Source: Mycobacterium gordonae
GTDB lineage: Bacteria; Actinomycetota; Actinomycetes; Mycobacteriales; Mycobacteriaceae
Length of the DNA stretch: 64,000 nucleotides
NCBI RefSeq assembly: GCF_001417955.2
Contig: NZ_LKTM01000035.1
Coordinates: 31,910-95,909 of the forward strand
Direction: 5' to 3'
Shown here: positions 17,066-24,744 of the stretch, piece after piece
How the letters are laid out: each line of letters opens with the position of its first letter
How positions within the stretch are numbered: the stretch's first letter is position 1
Program-made: the position numbers and the translations under genes
The notes under the pieces: generated by a model
The model's database searches: none
What the model was told of the DNA's origin: nothing
Seen by the model: only the letters and a program-made list of their open reading frames with translations

Positions 17066-17812
17066 ATGATCGACAACCAGGACCGGGTCGAACTGACCCG
17101 CAGTCTGCTCGACAAGCCGGCCACGCTGCGCCACGGCTATCTCGATGTGTTGGGCGAATCAACCGCGGCGCCGGTTCCGACGTTCGCCCAGCGGGCCATG
17201 AACAGCCCGTTCGTCGCCGCCGTCTACGAAGGGCTATGGCGGCCGACGTCTTTCTACCTGGCCAGCGGTGTCACCACGCAGGCCGAGGAGCGCCGCGCGG
17301 CGACGGCCCTGCACCTGCGAAGCGCCAAAAGGCTGCTCGACGTGGCCTGCGGGCCAGGCAATTTCACCGCCCCGCTGGCCGCTCAACTGTCCACCGGAAG
17401 CCTCGCGGTGGGCTTCGACATTTCCGAGCCGATGCTGACGCGGGCGGTACAGGACAACAGCGGGCCACGGACCTGCTACGTCCGCGGTGATGCACGCGAG
17501 CTGCCGTTCGGCGACGAAACCTTCGACGCCGTTTGCTGTTTCGGGGCTTTGTACCTGATACCCGAGCCGTTCCGGGTGGCACGCGAGATGATCCGGGTGC
17601 TGCGGCCCGGTGGCCGGATCGCCATCCTCACCAGTTACGCCGGCCAACCCCCGCCGATAAACCTCGCCCTGCACACCACGGCCCGCCTGATCGGGCTCAC
17701 CATGTTCGACAAGGACGCATTCGTGAATCTGTTCACCGAGGCCGGATTGACCGACGTCGAGCAGCAGACGCAGCGGGCCCTGCAGTTCGTGACGGCGACC
17801 AAGCCGGCCTGA
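17066..17812 (+). CDS. Class I SAM-dependent methyltransferase
   Basis: 248 residues. Motif I is LLDVACGPGNFT (about 92-103), followed by VGFDISEPML, ARELPFGDETFDAV (motif II) and IRVLRPGGRIAILT (motif III), the Methyltransf_11 pattern common in quinone, lipid or small-molecule methylation. ATG at 17066 was chosen over an upstream frame that has no similarity to the family. Divergent from patA, and the first gene of the accessory block that ends at tRNA-Ala. Substrate unknown. Confidence 0.82.
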   Translation: MIDNQDRVELTRSLLDKPATLRHGYLDVLGESTAAPVPTFAQRAMNSPFVAAVYEGLWRPTSFYLASGVTTQAEERRAATALHLRSAKRLLDVACGPGNFTAPLAAQLSTGSLAVGFDISEPMLTRAVQDNSGPRTCYVRGDARELPFGDETFDAVCCFGALYLIPEPFRVAREMIRVLRPGGRIAILTSYAGQPPPINLALHTTARLIGLTMFDKDAFVNLFTEAGLTDVEQQTQRALQFVTATKPA

Positions 17813-17823
17813 CCGGCCCGGCG

Positions 17824-18075
17824 CTAGGACGCGGTGGCCTCGCAGACGCCGAACAACCGGACGACGGGCGTGCCCGCCTCGTATTCCACGACCGCGCCGG
17901 TCTCCGACGTCAGGGCGATCATCACGGGTTTCCCGCTGCGCTGCGACAGCTGGATGCATTCGACCTGGAAGAGGCGGAATCTGGCGCCATCTCGACCAGC
18001 ATCACGGATGGCCAGCGAATAACCGGGTTCGACGGATTCGACGGGGACCTTCTGCAGGTAGTACTTGGTGCTCAT
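17824..18075 (-). CDS. Small conserved-looking hypothetical protein
   Basis: 83 residues, beginning MSTKYYLQKVPVESVEPGYSL. Mixed hydrophobic/charged composition with no membrane segment and one Cys near the end; looks like a small beta-rich domain. It converges on the methyltransferase gene (11 bases between stops). No family recognised; coding status rests on an intact frame, plausible composition and lack of a better frame. Confidence 0.55.
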   Translation of the reverse strand: MSTKYYLQKVPVESVEPGYSLAIRDAGRDGARFRLFQVECIQLSQRSGKPVMIALTSETGAVVEYEAGTPVVRLFGVCEATAS

Positions 18076-18179
18076 CCGACGAGACTAGGGCCGGGCCACG
18101 ACACGTTCCCGCGACGAAACACGGTCTTAGCGATTGCTCAGCGGAATTTTGGAACTTCATCAGGCTGCGCGCCGCGCGG

Positions 18180-18974
18180 TCAACTCGACGGGTTCGACAG
18201 GACCGTGATGACGTCGCGCAGCGGGTCGGAAGAAGTAGCCATCTCACCCAGGAAGGGGTGCGAAAGCTCGAGGACGAGAAACAGGTTCGCCGCCACCAGC
18301 ACACCCACGGTCGCGACCATCACGCTGTGGATTCTCGGGTGTTCGACGCCGTAGATGATCGCGCAGGTGAGCACCAGGCCGCTGGTCAACAGGATCACCG
18401 TCCACAGGGCGAATGACGGTCCGGTGTTGGTCTGGGCCTGCATCACCCGCTCGGTGCGCGACTTGCTCATTTTGTCCAGGGTGCTGAAAGACGTTGCCAA
18501 AAATGTCTTTTGGGTGTCGGTGTGCGGCTGGACCTGCTGATATGCCAGGTAGACGCGTTGCAGCGCCTTATCGGCCTGGGGGTATTCGTAGCCGCGTACG
18601 GCCTGCGGCCACTCGGCCAGCGCGGCTCGCTCGTAGTCCAGCAGCGCTTGTCGAATCCGGTCGGCGTCGGGCTGGTCGAACGCCGTCAGATCCCTGGCCA
18701 GCTGAATCCCGGCGGTGCCTTCGTCGCGGGCCTGGCCGTCCTCGGTGTTGATCTGACTCCACATGCCGGAGACGACGAACCCGATGAAGAACGCGTAGAC
18801 GAAGCCGACGACCCCGTAGGCAAATCGGGTGGCATCGTTGTGGTCGCCGGCGGCCAGCTGGGGGAACTTGCGGCGGACGAGTTTGCGTGCCAGCACCGCG
18901 CCGCCGGCGATGCCCACGACCAGCAATACCAGCAAGAGCCACGATGGAACATTGGCGACAATCCAGCCACTCAT
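18180..18974 (-). CDS. DUF4239 (bestrophin-like) membrane protein
   Basis: 264 residues. Membrane segments: about 7-28 (SWLLLVLLVVGIAGGAVLA), 48-66 (FAYGVVGFVYAFFIGFVVSGMW), 180-202 and 210-232. Between the pairs is a helical loop (about 70-175) with charged residues. This layout matches the DUF4239 family, distantly related to bestrophin channels, of unknown role. ATG at 18974 has GGAGGG eight bases upstream. Divergent from the 180-residue membrane protein at 19049. Confidence 0.78.
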   Translation of the reverse strand: MSGWIVANVPSWLLLVLLVVGIAGGAVLARKLVRRKFPQLAAGDHNDATRFAYGVVGFVYAFFIGFVVSGMWSQINTEDGQARDEGTAGIQLARDLTAFDQPDADRIRQALLDYERAALAEWPQAVRGYEYPQADKALQRVYLAYQQVQPHTDTQKTFLATSFSTLDKMSKSRTERVMQAQTNTGPSFALWTVILLTSGLVLTCAIIYGVEHPRIHSVMVATVGVLVAANLFLVLELSHPFLGEMATSSDPLRDVITVLSNPSS

Positions 18975-19013
18975 TGCCCACCCTCCTTCCCCCAACGCAC
19001 CGACTCTAGCCAG

Positions 19014-19052
19014 TAGCGTTTACCCGTGGCCGAATTCTGGGGTGTGCGGTGA
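19014..19052 (+). promoter_or_regulatory. Leaderless promoter plus eight-codon leader ORF coupled to the 19049 gene
   Basis: TAGCGT (19014-19019) stands six bases before GTG at 19026, which opens VAEFWGVR and stops at TGA 19050-19052. That stop overlaps the GTG start at 19049 (GTGA). Ribosomes loading on the leaderless leader could reinitiate on the gene. Confidence 0.4.
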
Positions 19053-19591
19053 GCGTCGCGGGGTTCGTTCTCGGCGTGGTCGCCACGGTGCTTGCGGTGA
19101 TATCGCTGGGCTGGCAACTGGTCGGCTACCGCCGGCAACGCCCCCGTCCGAAACTCAAGCCGGTGATCGGGCGGCTGACGACCGACGGGCTGGTGACGAA
19201 CGACGCCAGCTGCGACGTACGCGAGTCATTGGCCGCCGTCGCGGACCAGCTCGAGGACATGCCGCTCATCATCGGCGTCAAGGTGGTGAATGCGGGCCGG
19301 GCTCCGCTCCACGTCGCGGGCTGGGCCATCCGCACCGACCCCGACGGCACGTCGCTGGTGCCGGTCGAGAAGCCGGTGGCCGGCGACGACGTTCCGTGTG
19401 AGATACCGCCCCAGGGCAGCGCCGTCTTCCTCACCGAGTTCCGGCACGCACAGCGGTTCGCCGCCGCTGCCGACAACGTCGCCGGTACCGAGGACCCACC
19501 TCCGCGCATCGTACTGACCGTATCTTCGGGCACCCGCACCTACCGGACCAAACCCATTGCACCCGAGCTGTTTTCACTCGAAACCGAATAG
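19049..19591 (+). CDS. Single-pass membrane protein of unknown function
   Basis: 180 residues. One N-terminal membrane segment (about 3-25, VAGFVLGVVATVLAVISLGWQLV), a basic stop-transfer stretch (YRRQRPRPKLK), then a soluble domain of about 145 residues with an immunoglobulin-like beta pattern (VKVVNAGRAPLHVAGWAI and IVLTVSSGTRTYRTKPI). The basic stretch after the helix suggests the domain faces the cytoplasm. GTG at 19049 overlaps a predicted leader ORF. Its 3' end overlaps the convergent RsbU-type gene by 18 bases. No family recognised. Confidence 0.62.
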   Translation: MSVAGFVLGVVATVLAVISLGWQLVGYRRQRPRPKLKPVIGRLTTDGLVTNDASCDVRESLAAVADQLEDMPLIIGVKVVNAGRAPLHVAGWAIRTDPDGTSLVPVEKPVAGDDVPCEIPPQGSAVFLTEFRHAQRFAAAADNVAGTEDPPPRIVLTVSSGTRTYRTKPIAPELFSLETE

Positions 19592-21526
19592 CGTCGCGTC
19601 GATCGGCTCTTCGGTCGCGGGCAAACCCACCAGGGTGAGGATGTCGTGTGCGGCACCACCGGGAAGCGCGATCAGCGTGCATGCGGCCCTTTGCCGACCG
19701 GCAAGTTCGCATGCGTCGGCGAGCACGCTGACGGCGGCCGAACCGAGGTGCGTGACCGCGCTGAGATCGACCCGAATCGACCTGGTGCCGGCCTGACTGC
19801 GCACCGAGAGAACCTCTTTCAATTCGGGCGCGGCGAGTGTGTCGACATCGCCTATGACGACGATGTAGCCGTCCTCGGACGTGCCGACCTCGAAGGTGGT
19901 CGGCGCGGAGGCCCGTCGTACGGGTGCGCCCAAGTCCGTGAAGACCGACTGCCGGTTCAGCTGTTGGGTGGCCGTCGCGGTGGTGCCGTCCGCATCGTGG
20001 CTGACGACCGTATCGGGCACCGCGGCTTGAGCGATCGACAGGCCACGGCCGCGGTGGGCGCCGCTGGCTGCCGTCTTCCAGGTGCCGGAGTCGGCCACCA
20101 CCACCCGAGCCCGGCCGTTGTCATCGAGTTCCGCGTCGATCGAAAAATCGCCGGGAGATGTTGTGGCGTAAGCATGTTCGGCCACATTTGCGACCAGTTC
20201 ACTGACGGCGTGCACGAGGGACTGGGTGTTGCCGGCATCGGCCCCCAGCCCCGCTAGCCACCGACGCAGCCTGGCCCGGACGGTGCGCTCAGCGAGCTCA
20301 TCCGCGCGGCCTTCGATGTGCAATGCCGGTGGCGGAGTGCGCCGCTGGGCGGCGAGCAGGGTGATGTCATCGTTGTATCCGGTAGTGCGCACCAGCAACT
20401 CCACCGCTTGCGAGCACACCCTCTCCACCGGCGCCTCGGCAGAGTCGAGCGGGAAGGTGTTGCCGCTGAAGACCCGGGCCATCACCTCGGCAACTTCGGC
20501 GGCACTGGCGGCGAGATCGCGACCGGGCCGTTCGATGATGCCGTCGCTGTAGAGCATGACCAGGTCACCCACGGCCAAGGTGGCCTTGCGGATGCTGAAG
20601 CCTCGACCGCTGCCCAGCGGGCCCGCCCCGGTGGTTTGCAGATACTGCGCCGTGCCGTGGCCGGTGATGACGAGTGGCGGCGGGTGGCCGGCAGTGCAGT
20701 ATTCGAGTTCACCTGTCGCCGTGTCGAAGCGGGCGGCGCACAGCGTGGTCGACTTCGCCCCCGGGATCTCCGCGACGAACCGGTCCACCGCCAATAGCGC
20801 GTCGAGAATGCCTGCGCCACTGTGAAATTGCATTCTGACCGCGGTACGTAACTGGGCCATCACCGCGGCCGCTCGCACTCCGTGCCCCACCACGTCACCG
20901 ACCACCAGCACCAGTCGCCCGGCGGGGTCGGTGAGTGCGTCGAACCAGTCGCCGCCGGCCGCCGTGTCCTGCGTCGCCACCAGATAGGCGGCGGCGATTT
21001 CAGCTCCCGGCAGCACCGGCACACTCGGCGACAGCAGCGCGCGCTGCATGACGGCGGCGGCGGCCCGCGCCGACTCGTACCTGCCCGCCATGTCGCGGGC
21101 GCGTTCTTCAGCCGCCAACCAGGCTTGTACCGACTCGGTGGTGTCGGCGCCCACGATCACGACACCGGTGATCTGCCCCTGTGGACCGCGCTGCGGGACC
21201 GCGGAGATGTCGACGAACCGTTCCCGAACCCCAGTCCCGTCCAGATCGACCTGGACCCGCACCTCGGCGACATGTAGCGGTTCCCCGGTCCGATAGACGC
21301 GGTCATACATGTCGAGAATGCCCTGCTCGCGCAGTTCTGGCCCGAATTCATCGGCGGCCACTCCCAGCAGCGCGTTCGGATAGAAAGCCCGGTGCGCCGC
21401 GTTACAGGCCACCAGCCGTAGCTGAGGCCCTTCCAGCGCGCAGGCGATCACCGGCAGGCCGTCAAACGTTGAGCGCACCGTCTCGTCGTCGCCGCAGAGG
21501 CGGCCGACTGCGTTGCCGGTACTCAT
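19574..21526 (-). CDS. PAS - PP2C (RsbU) - HATPase (RsbW) - STAS (RsbV) fusion regulator
   Basis: 650 residues. Order: PAS (about 15-145), PP2C-type SpoIIE phosphatase (about 155-385; GGDWFDAL, VVGDVVGHGVRAA, AGHPPPLV, LYSDGIIE), an anti-sigma-like histidine kinase ATPase (about 390-520; VHAVSELVANVAEHAY, SGAHRGRGLSIA) and a C-terminal STAS anti-sigma-antagonist domain (about 545-645; LSAVTHLGSAAVSVLADA, with the phospho-acceptor Ser/Thr region). The same four-domain order occurs in M. tuberculosis Rv1364c, a stress regulator linked to SigF control. ATG at 21526 with AAGG upstream. No sigma factor gene adjoins it. Confidence 0.88.
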   Translation of the reverse strand: MSTGNAVGRLCGDDETVRSTFDGLPVIACALEGPQLRLVACNAAHRAFYPNALLGVAADEFGPELREQGILDMYDRVYRTGEPLHVAEVRVQVDLDGTGVRERFVDISAVPQRGPQGQITGVVIVGADTTESVQAWLAAEERARDMAGRYESARAAAAVMQRALLSPSVPVLPGAEIAAAYLVATQDTAAGGDWFDALTDPAGRLVLVVGDVVGHGVRAAAVMAQLRTAVRMQFHSGAGILDALLAVDRFVAEIPGAKSTTLCAARFDTATGELEYCTAGHPPPLVITGHGTAQYLQTTGAGPLGSGRGFSIRKATLAVGDLVMLYSDGIIERPGRDLAASAAEVAEVMARVFSGNTFPLDSAEAPVERVCSQAVELLVRTTGYNDDITLLAAQRRTPPPALHIEGRADELAERTVRARLRRWLAGLGADAGNTQSLVHAVSELVANVAEHAYATTSPGDFSIDAELDDNGRARVVVADSGTWKTAASGAHRGRGLSIAQAAVPDTVVSHDADGTTATATQQLNRQSVFTDLGAPVRRASAPTTFEVGTSEDGYIVVIGDVDTLAAPELKEVLSVRSQAGTRSIRVDLSAVTHLGSAAVSVLADACELAGRQRAACTLIALPGGAAHDILTLVGLPATEEPIDATLFGFE

Positions 21527-21573
21527 CGCAACCTTGTACCCCTTGTGCTGTCTTCTCAACTCGGGGATGTGGC

Positions 21574-22530
21574 CTAGCCGCGAAGTGTCACATGCGGACT
21601 CTGGCCGTAGTGCTGCCGATAGTAGACGGCGAAGCGGCCCAGATGCCCGAAACCCCAGCGACGCGCCACGCCACCGACCGTCGCGGTTGCCTGGTCACCG
21701 GTGACGAGGTCAAGGTGGGCCTGATGTAGACGGACGCGACGGACGTATTCCATCGGGGTGCAGTCACGATGTTTGCGGAACATGTACTGCAGCGCGCGCG
21801 GCGTGACGTATACGGCGCCCGCGATATCGGTCAGAGAGATATCAGTGTCCGCGTTGTCTTCGATGAATGCGATGGCGCGCCGCAGCAGAACGGGCGTGCT
21901 GTCGCGCCGGTCCATGGCGATCGGTTCCATCAACGCGTTGTTCGAGAATGTGGCCAGCATGCTCGCCGCGATGTAGCGCTGCGCAGCGCCCACGACGAGC
22001 GGGTTGCGGCATGCCTCGGCGTCGGCCGCCACCGTTTCGCGCACGTGGTCCAGCGCGGCGACCAGCTGCGTGCCCGCGGCCGTGGAGATCGGGACTGAGC
22101 CATTGAGCCGCACCTGGTTCCGCGGCTCCGGCGAGTCCGCCGCGACCTGGCTGAGCAGAGCCCGGTCCACCGAGTAGACGTCGGCACTGGCGTGGCGGCA
22201 CATCCCGATCAGCGACTCTCCCGCGAGGGCGCCGAACGCACCCACCTCACCCGCGCCGAATCCTGCGAAAGCACCGCGCTCAACACGCGCGTCGATGCTG
22301 CCCGAACGGACTCGGACAAGCAGGATTCGCTCCGGGGGGACCATGGCGTAGCTGAATGTGTAGTCGAAATCCGCGATATCGACACTGGTGGAGCCGACCA
22401 TGGAACGCTGCAGGCGGCTCCGGGTCGGTACACCGTGTTCACCGGCAGCCATCCGGATACGCCCGAAGCTGGCGCTGACGGCCTCCTCGGCCTCGCTGAG
22501 GTCGGGGGTGTCGAGCAGGACAGTGAACAT
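21574..22530 (-). CDS. AraC-family transcriptional regulator
   Basis: 318 residues from ATG at 22530 (an ATG at 22590 would add 20 residues). The C-terminal AraC DNA-binding domain (about 225-318) has two helix-turn-helix units: DISLTDIAGAVYVTPRALQYMFRKH and the second with ATVGGVARRWGFGHLGRFAVYYRQHYGQSP. The N-terminal 200 residues are a ligand-sensing region of the AraC_binding_2 type (compare the DFDYTFSYAM and RILLVRVRSG strands). Targets are unknown; the nearest genes are the RsbU fusion downstream and the divergent tetR-diiron operon. Confidence 0.82.
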   Translation of the reverse strand: MFTVLLDTPDLSEAEEAVSASFGRIRMAAGEHGVPTRSRLQRSMVGSTSVDIADFDYTFSYAMVPPERILLVRVRSGSIDARVERGAFAGFGAGEVGAFGALAGESLIGMCRHASADVYSVDRALLSQVAADSPEPRNQVRLNGSVPISTAAGTQLVAALDHVRETVAADAEACRNPLVVGAAQRYIAASMLATFSNNALMEPIAMDRRDSTPVLLRRAIAFIEDNADTDISLTDIAGAVYVTPRALQYMFRKHRDCTPMEYVRRVRLHQAHLDLVTGDQATATVGGVARRWGFGHLGRFAVYYRQHYGQSPHVTLRG

Positions 22531-22641
22531 TGCGCGGGCTTTCGACAGGAGACCACTACCGCGGCATCGCGTTGAACCGACGAGGCCCATTATCCAGCAA
22601 ACGACGAGTTTATCCAGAACTTACTGCCGAAACCCGAGTTT

Positions 22642-22672
22642 CACTGACGATCGTCATTGACGTTCGTCAGTG
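22642..22672. promoter_or_regulatory. 31-bp palindromic operator upstream of tetR-diiron operon
   Basis: Two 12-bp palindromes, TGACGATCGTCA and TGACGTTCGTCA, lie side by side with a one-base gap and CAC/GTG flanks, making a 31-bp palindrome with only three mismatched positions including the centre. It covers about -51 to -21 of the predicted promoter of the TetR gene, the classic place for an autorepressor. Confidence 0.72.
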
Positions 22673-22680
22673 AACGGCTG

Positions 22681-22707
22681 TACGGTACCGGCATGGGGTT
22701 ACTGTGA
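22681..22707 (+). promoter_or_regulatory. Leaderless promoter and four-codon leader ORF coupled to tetR
   Basis: TACGGT (22681-22686) is six bases before an ATG at 22693 that encodes only Met-Gly-Leu-Leu then TGA at 22705-22707. The Leu at position three uses TTA, a rare codon in such GC-rich genomes. The TGA overlaps the GTG start of the TetR gene at 22704. Confidence 0.4.
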
Positions 22708-23282
22708 CCGCTCCGGCGTCCACCCGTGAGGCTCGGCGGCTCGAAACGCGAGCGCGATTGTTCGACGCCGCCCTGGCCGAGATCTCCGATCGGGGACTGG
22801 CCGCCGCCGACGTCAGCGCCATCGCCGCCGCTGCGGGCGTGGTGCGGGGAACGTTCTATTTCCACTTCCCCACCAAAGAACATGTTCTTGCCGAGTTGGA
22901 GCGCAACGAAGAGGCCCGGATCGCCGGCGAGCTCGGCACTGCCGAGGGTGACCTGTCGTCGGTACTGTCACGGCTGGTCGACCGCGTACTTGAAGCCGAA
23001 AACCGTTTAGGGACAGTAGTTTTCCGGGACATGCTTGGTCTGCACTTCGCCTCGACGCATCCGGCCGAAGACGAGTTGGCCGCGCATCCACTCCTGGAAT
23101 TTCTGGTCGGCGTGATCAGCCGGGCGCAGGAAGCGCAGCACGTTTCCGCGGACGCAGACCCCGGTGAACTCGGAATGTTCTTCCTCACCGGGCTTTTCGC
23201 ACTGCTGGCCACCGGCACACACGACGCGGCCCAGTTACACCGTTATGTGACAACGATTGTCAACGGAATGGAGACACGATGA
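22704..23282 (+). CDS. TetR-family repressor of the diiron-protein operon
   Basis: 192 residues. N-terminal helix-turn-helix (about 12-60): AALAEISDRGLAAADVSAIAAAAGVVRGTFYFHFPTKEHVL, with the FYFHF signature of TetR proteins. The rest is an all-helical ligand domain. GTG start. Stop and next start overlap as ATGA, so it is cotranscribed with the diiron gene, and the palindrome at 22642-22672 is its likely operator. Inducer unknown. Confidence 0.88.
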   Translation: MTAPASTREARRLETRARLFDAALAEISDRGLAAADVSAIAAAAGVVRGTFYFHFPTKEHVLAELERNEEARIAGELGTAEGDLSSVLSRLVDRVLEAENRLGTVVFRDMLGLHFASTHPAEDELAAHPLLEFLVGVISRAQEAQHVSADADPGELGMFFLTGLFALLATGTHDAAQLHRYVTTIVNGMETR

Positions 23283-24103
23283 ACCGCACCAGCATCGAAG
23301 GTTACCGGGACTTCCTGGCCAGGCGCGACGGCGAAGCCGACCTGCTCAACCGACGGTTGGCTAAGCGCGAGCAGTTCTTCGAAGAACTGGAAGCCAAACC
23401 GGTCCGGTCGGCACACCCCGCCGATCGCGCGACCTTCCTGCGCAATCTGCGTCGCCGTCGACCAGAACCCGGGCTGGACAGGAAAATGCTGTTCCTGTTG
23501 GCGACCGCCAAACTGAACCAGGCGGAACGTTTCGGCGTCGGACTCGGCGAGACCTACGGACGCAACAGCGATGAAAACCTGCCACCGGAAAACGTCTACC
23601 TGGAACTGGAGGAGCACTACCACACCCGGCTGCTGGCCTACGCGCTCGACGTTTTCGATCTGACATTCCAAGTCGTCCCACCGCCTTTCGTGCTCAGGCA
23701 GTTCGTCAAGACGGGCGTGTTCATCCCCGAACGGCTGAGCTTCATGTTCGTCGGAGCCGCGGAGATGGCGGGGTGCGTCATGTTCGACGAGTTGCGCCGC
23801 GCCGGCGCTTCGCTGTTCGCCGACGAACCGGAGGTGGCCGAACGTATCGAGCTGCTCTACACCGAGATCCTCACCGACGAGATCGGGCACGTCGGGTATT
23901 GCGCGTCGCGGTGCACGCCGGCCGAACGAGTGGTCATGCGGCGGCTCTATCCGTGGATCGGCCGGCTTTTTGCCCGGCAGACCGCCGAGATCAGCCTGCT
24001 CGTCGACGTCAAGGCGCTGCACGCGCGGCTGGACCGGCCGTTCGATGTCGAGGAGTTGACCGCGGGGTTGCTGAACGAGACGTATCTGGTCGCGCATCCG
24101 TAA
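23279..24103 (+). CDS. Ferritin-like diiron protein (probable oxygenase/hydroxylase)
   Basis: 274 residues, all-helical. Putative metal ligands follow the ferritin-like diiron pattern: Glu83, Glu112 with His115 (EEHYH), Glu162, Glu201 with His204 (DEIGH). This spacing of Glu, ExxH, Glu, ExxH on four helices fits an AurF/ribonucleotide-reductase-like O2-activating site. No subfamily is recognised. Starts inside the stop of the TetR gene (ATGA), so its expression is tied to that regulator. Substrate unknown; it may act on the TetR ligand. Converges on the next TetR gene with five bases between. Confidence 0.68.
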   Translation: MNRTSIEGYRDFLARRDGEADLLNRRLAKREQFFEELEAKPVRSAHPADRATFLRNLRRRRPEPGLDRKMLFLLATAKLNQAERFGVGLGETYGRNSDENLPPENVYLELEEHYHTRLLAYALDVFDLTFQVVPPPFVLRQFVKTGVFIPERLSFMFVGAAEMAGCVMFDELRRAGASLFADEPEVAERIELLYTEILTDEIGHVGYCASRCTPAERVVMRRLYPWIGRLFARQTAEISLLVDVKALHARLDRPFDVEELTAGLLNETYLVAHP

Positions 24104-24108
24104 ATTGA

Positions 24109-24744
24109 CTAGTCGCCGTGTCTTTCGTGGATCGACAACGATGCCATCCGCGGATAGAGGATCGCCGGTCCTAGCCATCGAGTGACGAAGCGGCGCAACG
24201 CGATTCCGTCGCGCTGCACCTGCCCTGGATCGGTCAGCAGGGACTGCACACTGCGCAACGTCATTTCGGCGAGCTCAGCTAGCGCTGCGGTGTCGAAGCC
24301 GTGCAAGGCCCAATCGACATCGAGACGGTGGAAAGCCGACAAACAGAACGAGATCGCCGTGTCGGAGGTCAGCGAGACGACGGCTGCGCCCTCCTGCCTC
24401 TCGGTCAGCAGACTCTCCAGTTGCGGATCGCCGACGAGATTCTCGATTCCGAACGAGATGCATTCGACGACAGCAATGACCGGGTCGTGCTGCCCGCTGG
24501 CGCGTTGAACAGCCTGGTCGATAAATCCGTCGACCGCACGCATCGCGCTGGCCATGAGCAGCGCGTCGGCGTTGGGGAAGTAGCGGTACACCGTCTGGCG
24601 GGTGACGCCGAGCCGACGGGCTACGTCGGCGAGGCGTATCGCCGATCCATGTTCGGCGACCACTTCGTCCACCGCATCCAGAATGCGGGCGATTGCCTCC
24701 TCGTCGGAGGCGGGCGTAGATCCCGCCCAGCCGCGGCTACGCAT
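24109..24744 (-). CDS. TetR-family regulator downstream of P450
   Basis: 211 residues. Helix-turn-helix about 25-65 (SAIRLADVARRLGVTRQTVYRYFPNADALL). The C-terminal domain is helical and not assigned. The ATG at 24744 lies within the last codons of the cytochrome P450 gene (eight-base overlap), so the two form an operon; the regulator may control the P450 promoter, where a large inverted repeat lies (26027-26148). Confidence 0.87.
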   Translation of the reverse strand: MRSRGWAGSTPASDEEAIARILDAVDEVVAEHGSAIRLADVARRLGVTRQTVYRYFPNADALLMASAMRAVDGFIDQAVQRASGQHDPVIAVVECISFGIENLVGDPQLESLLTERQEGAAVVSLTSDTAISFCLSAFHRLDVDWALHGFDTAALAELAEMTLRSVQSLLTDPGQVQRDGIALRRFVTRWLGPAILYPRMASLSIHERHGD

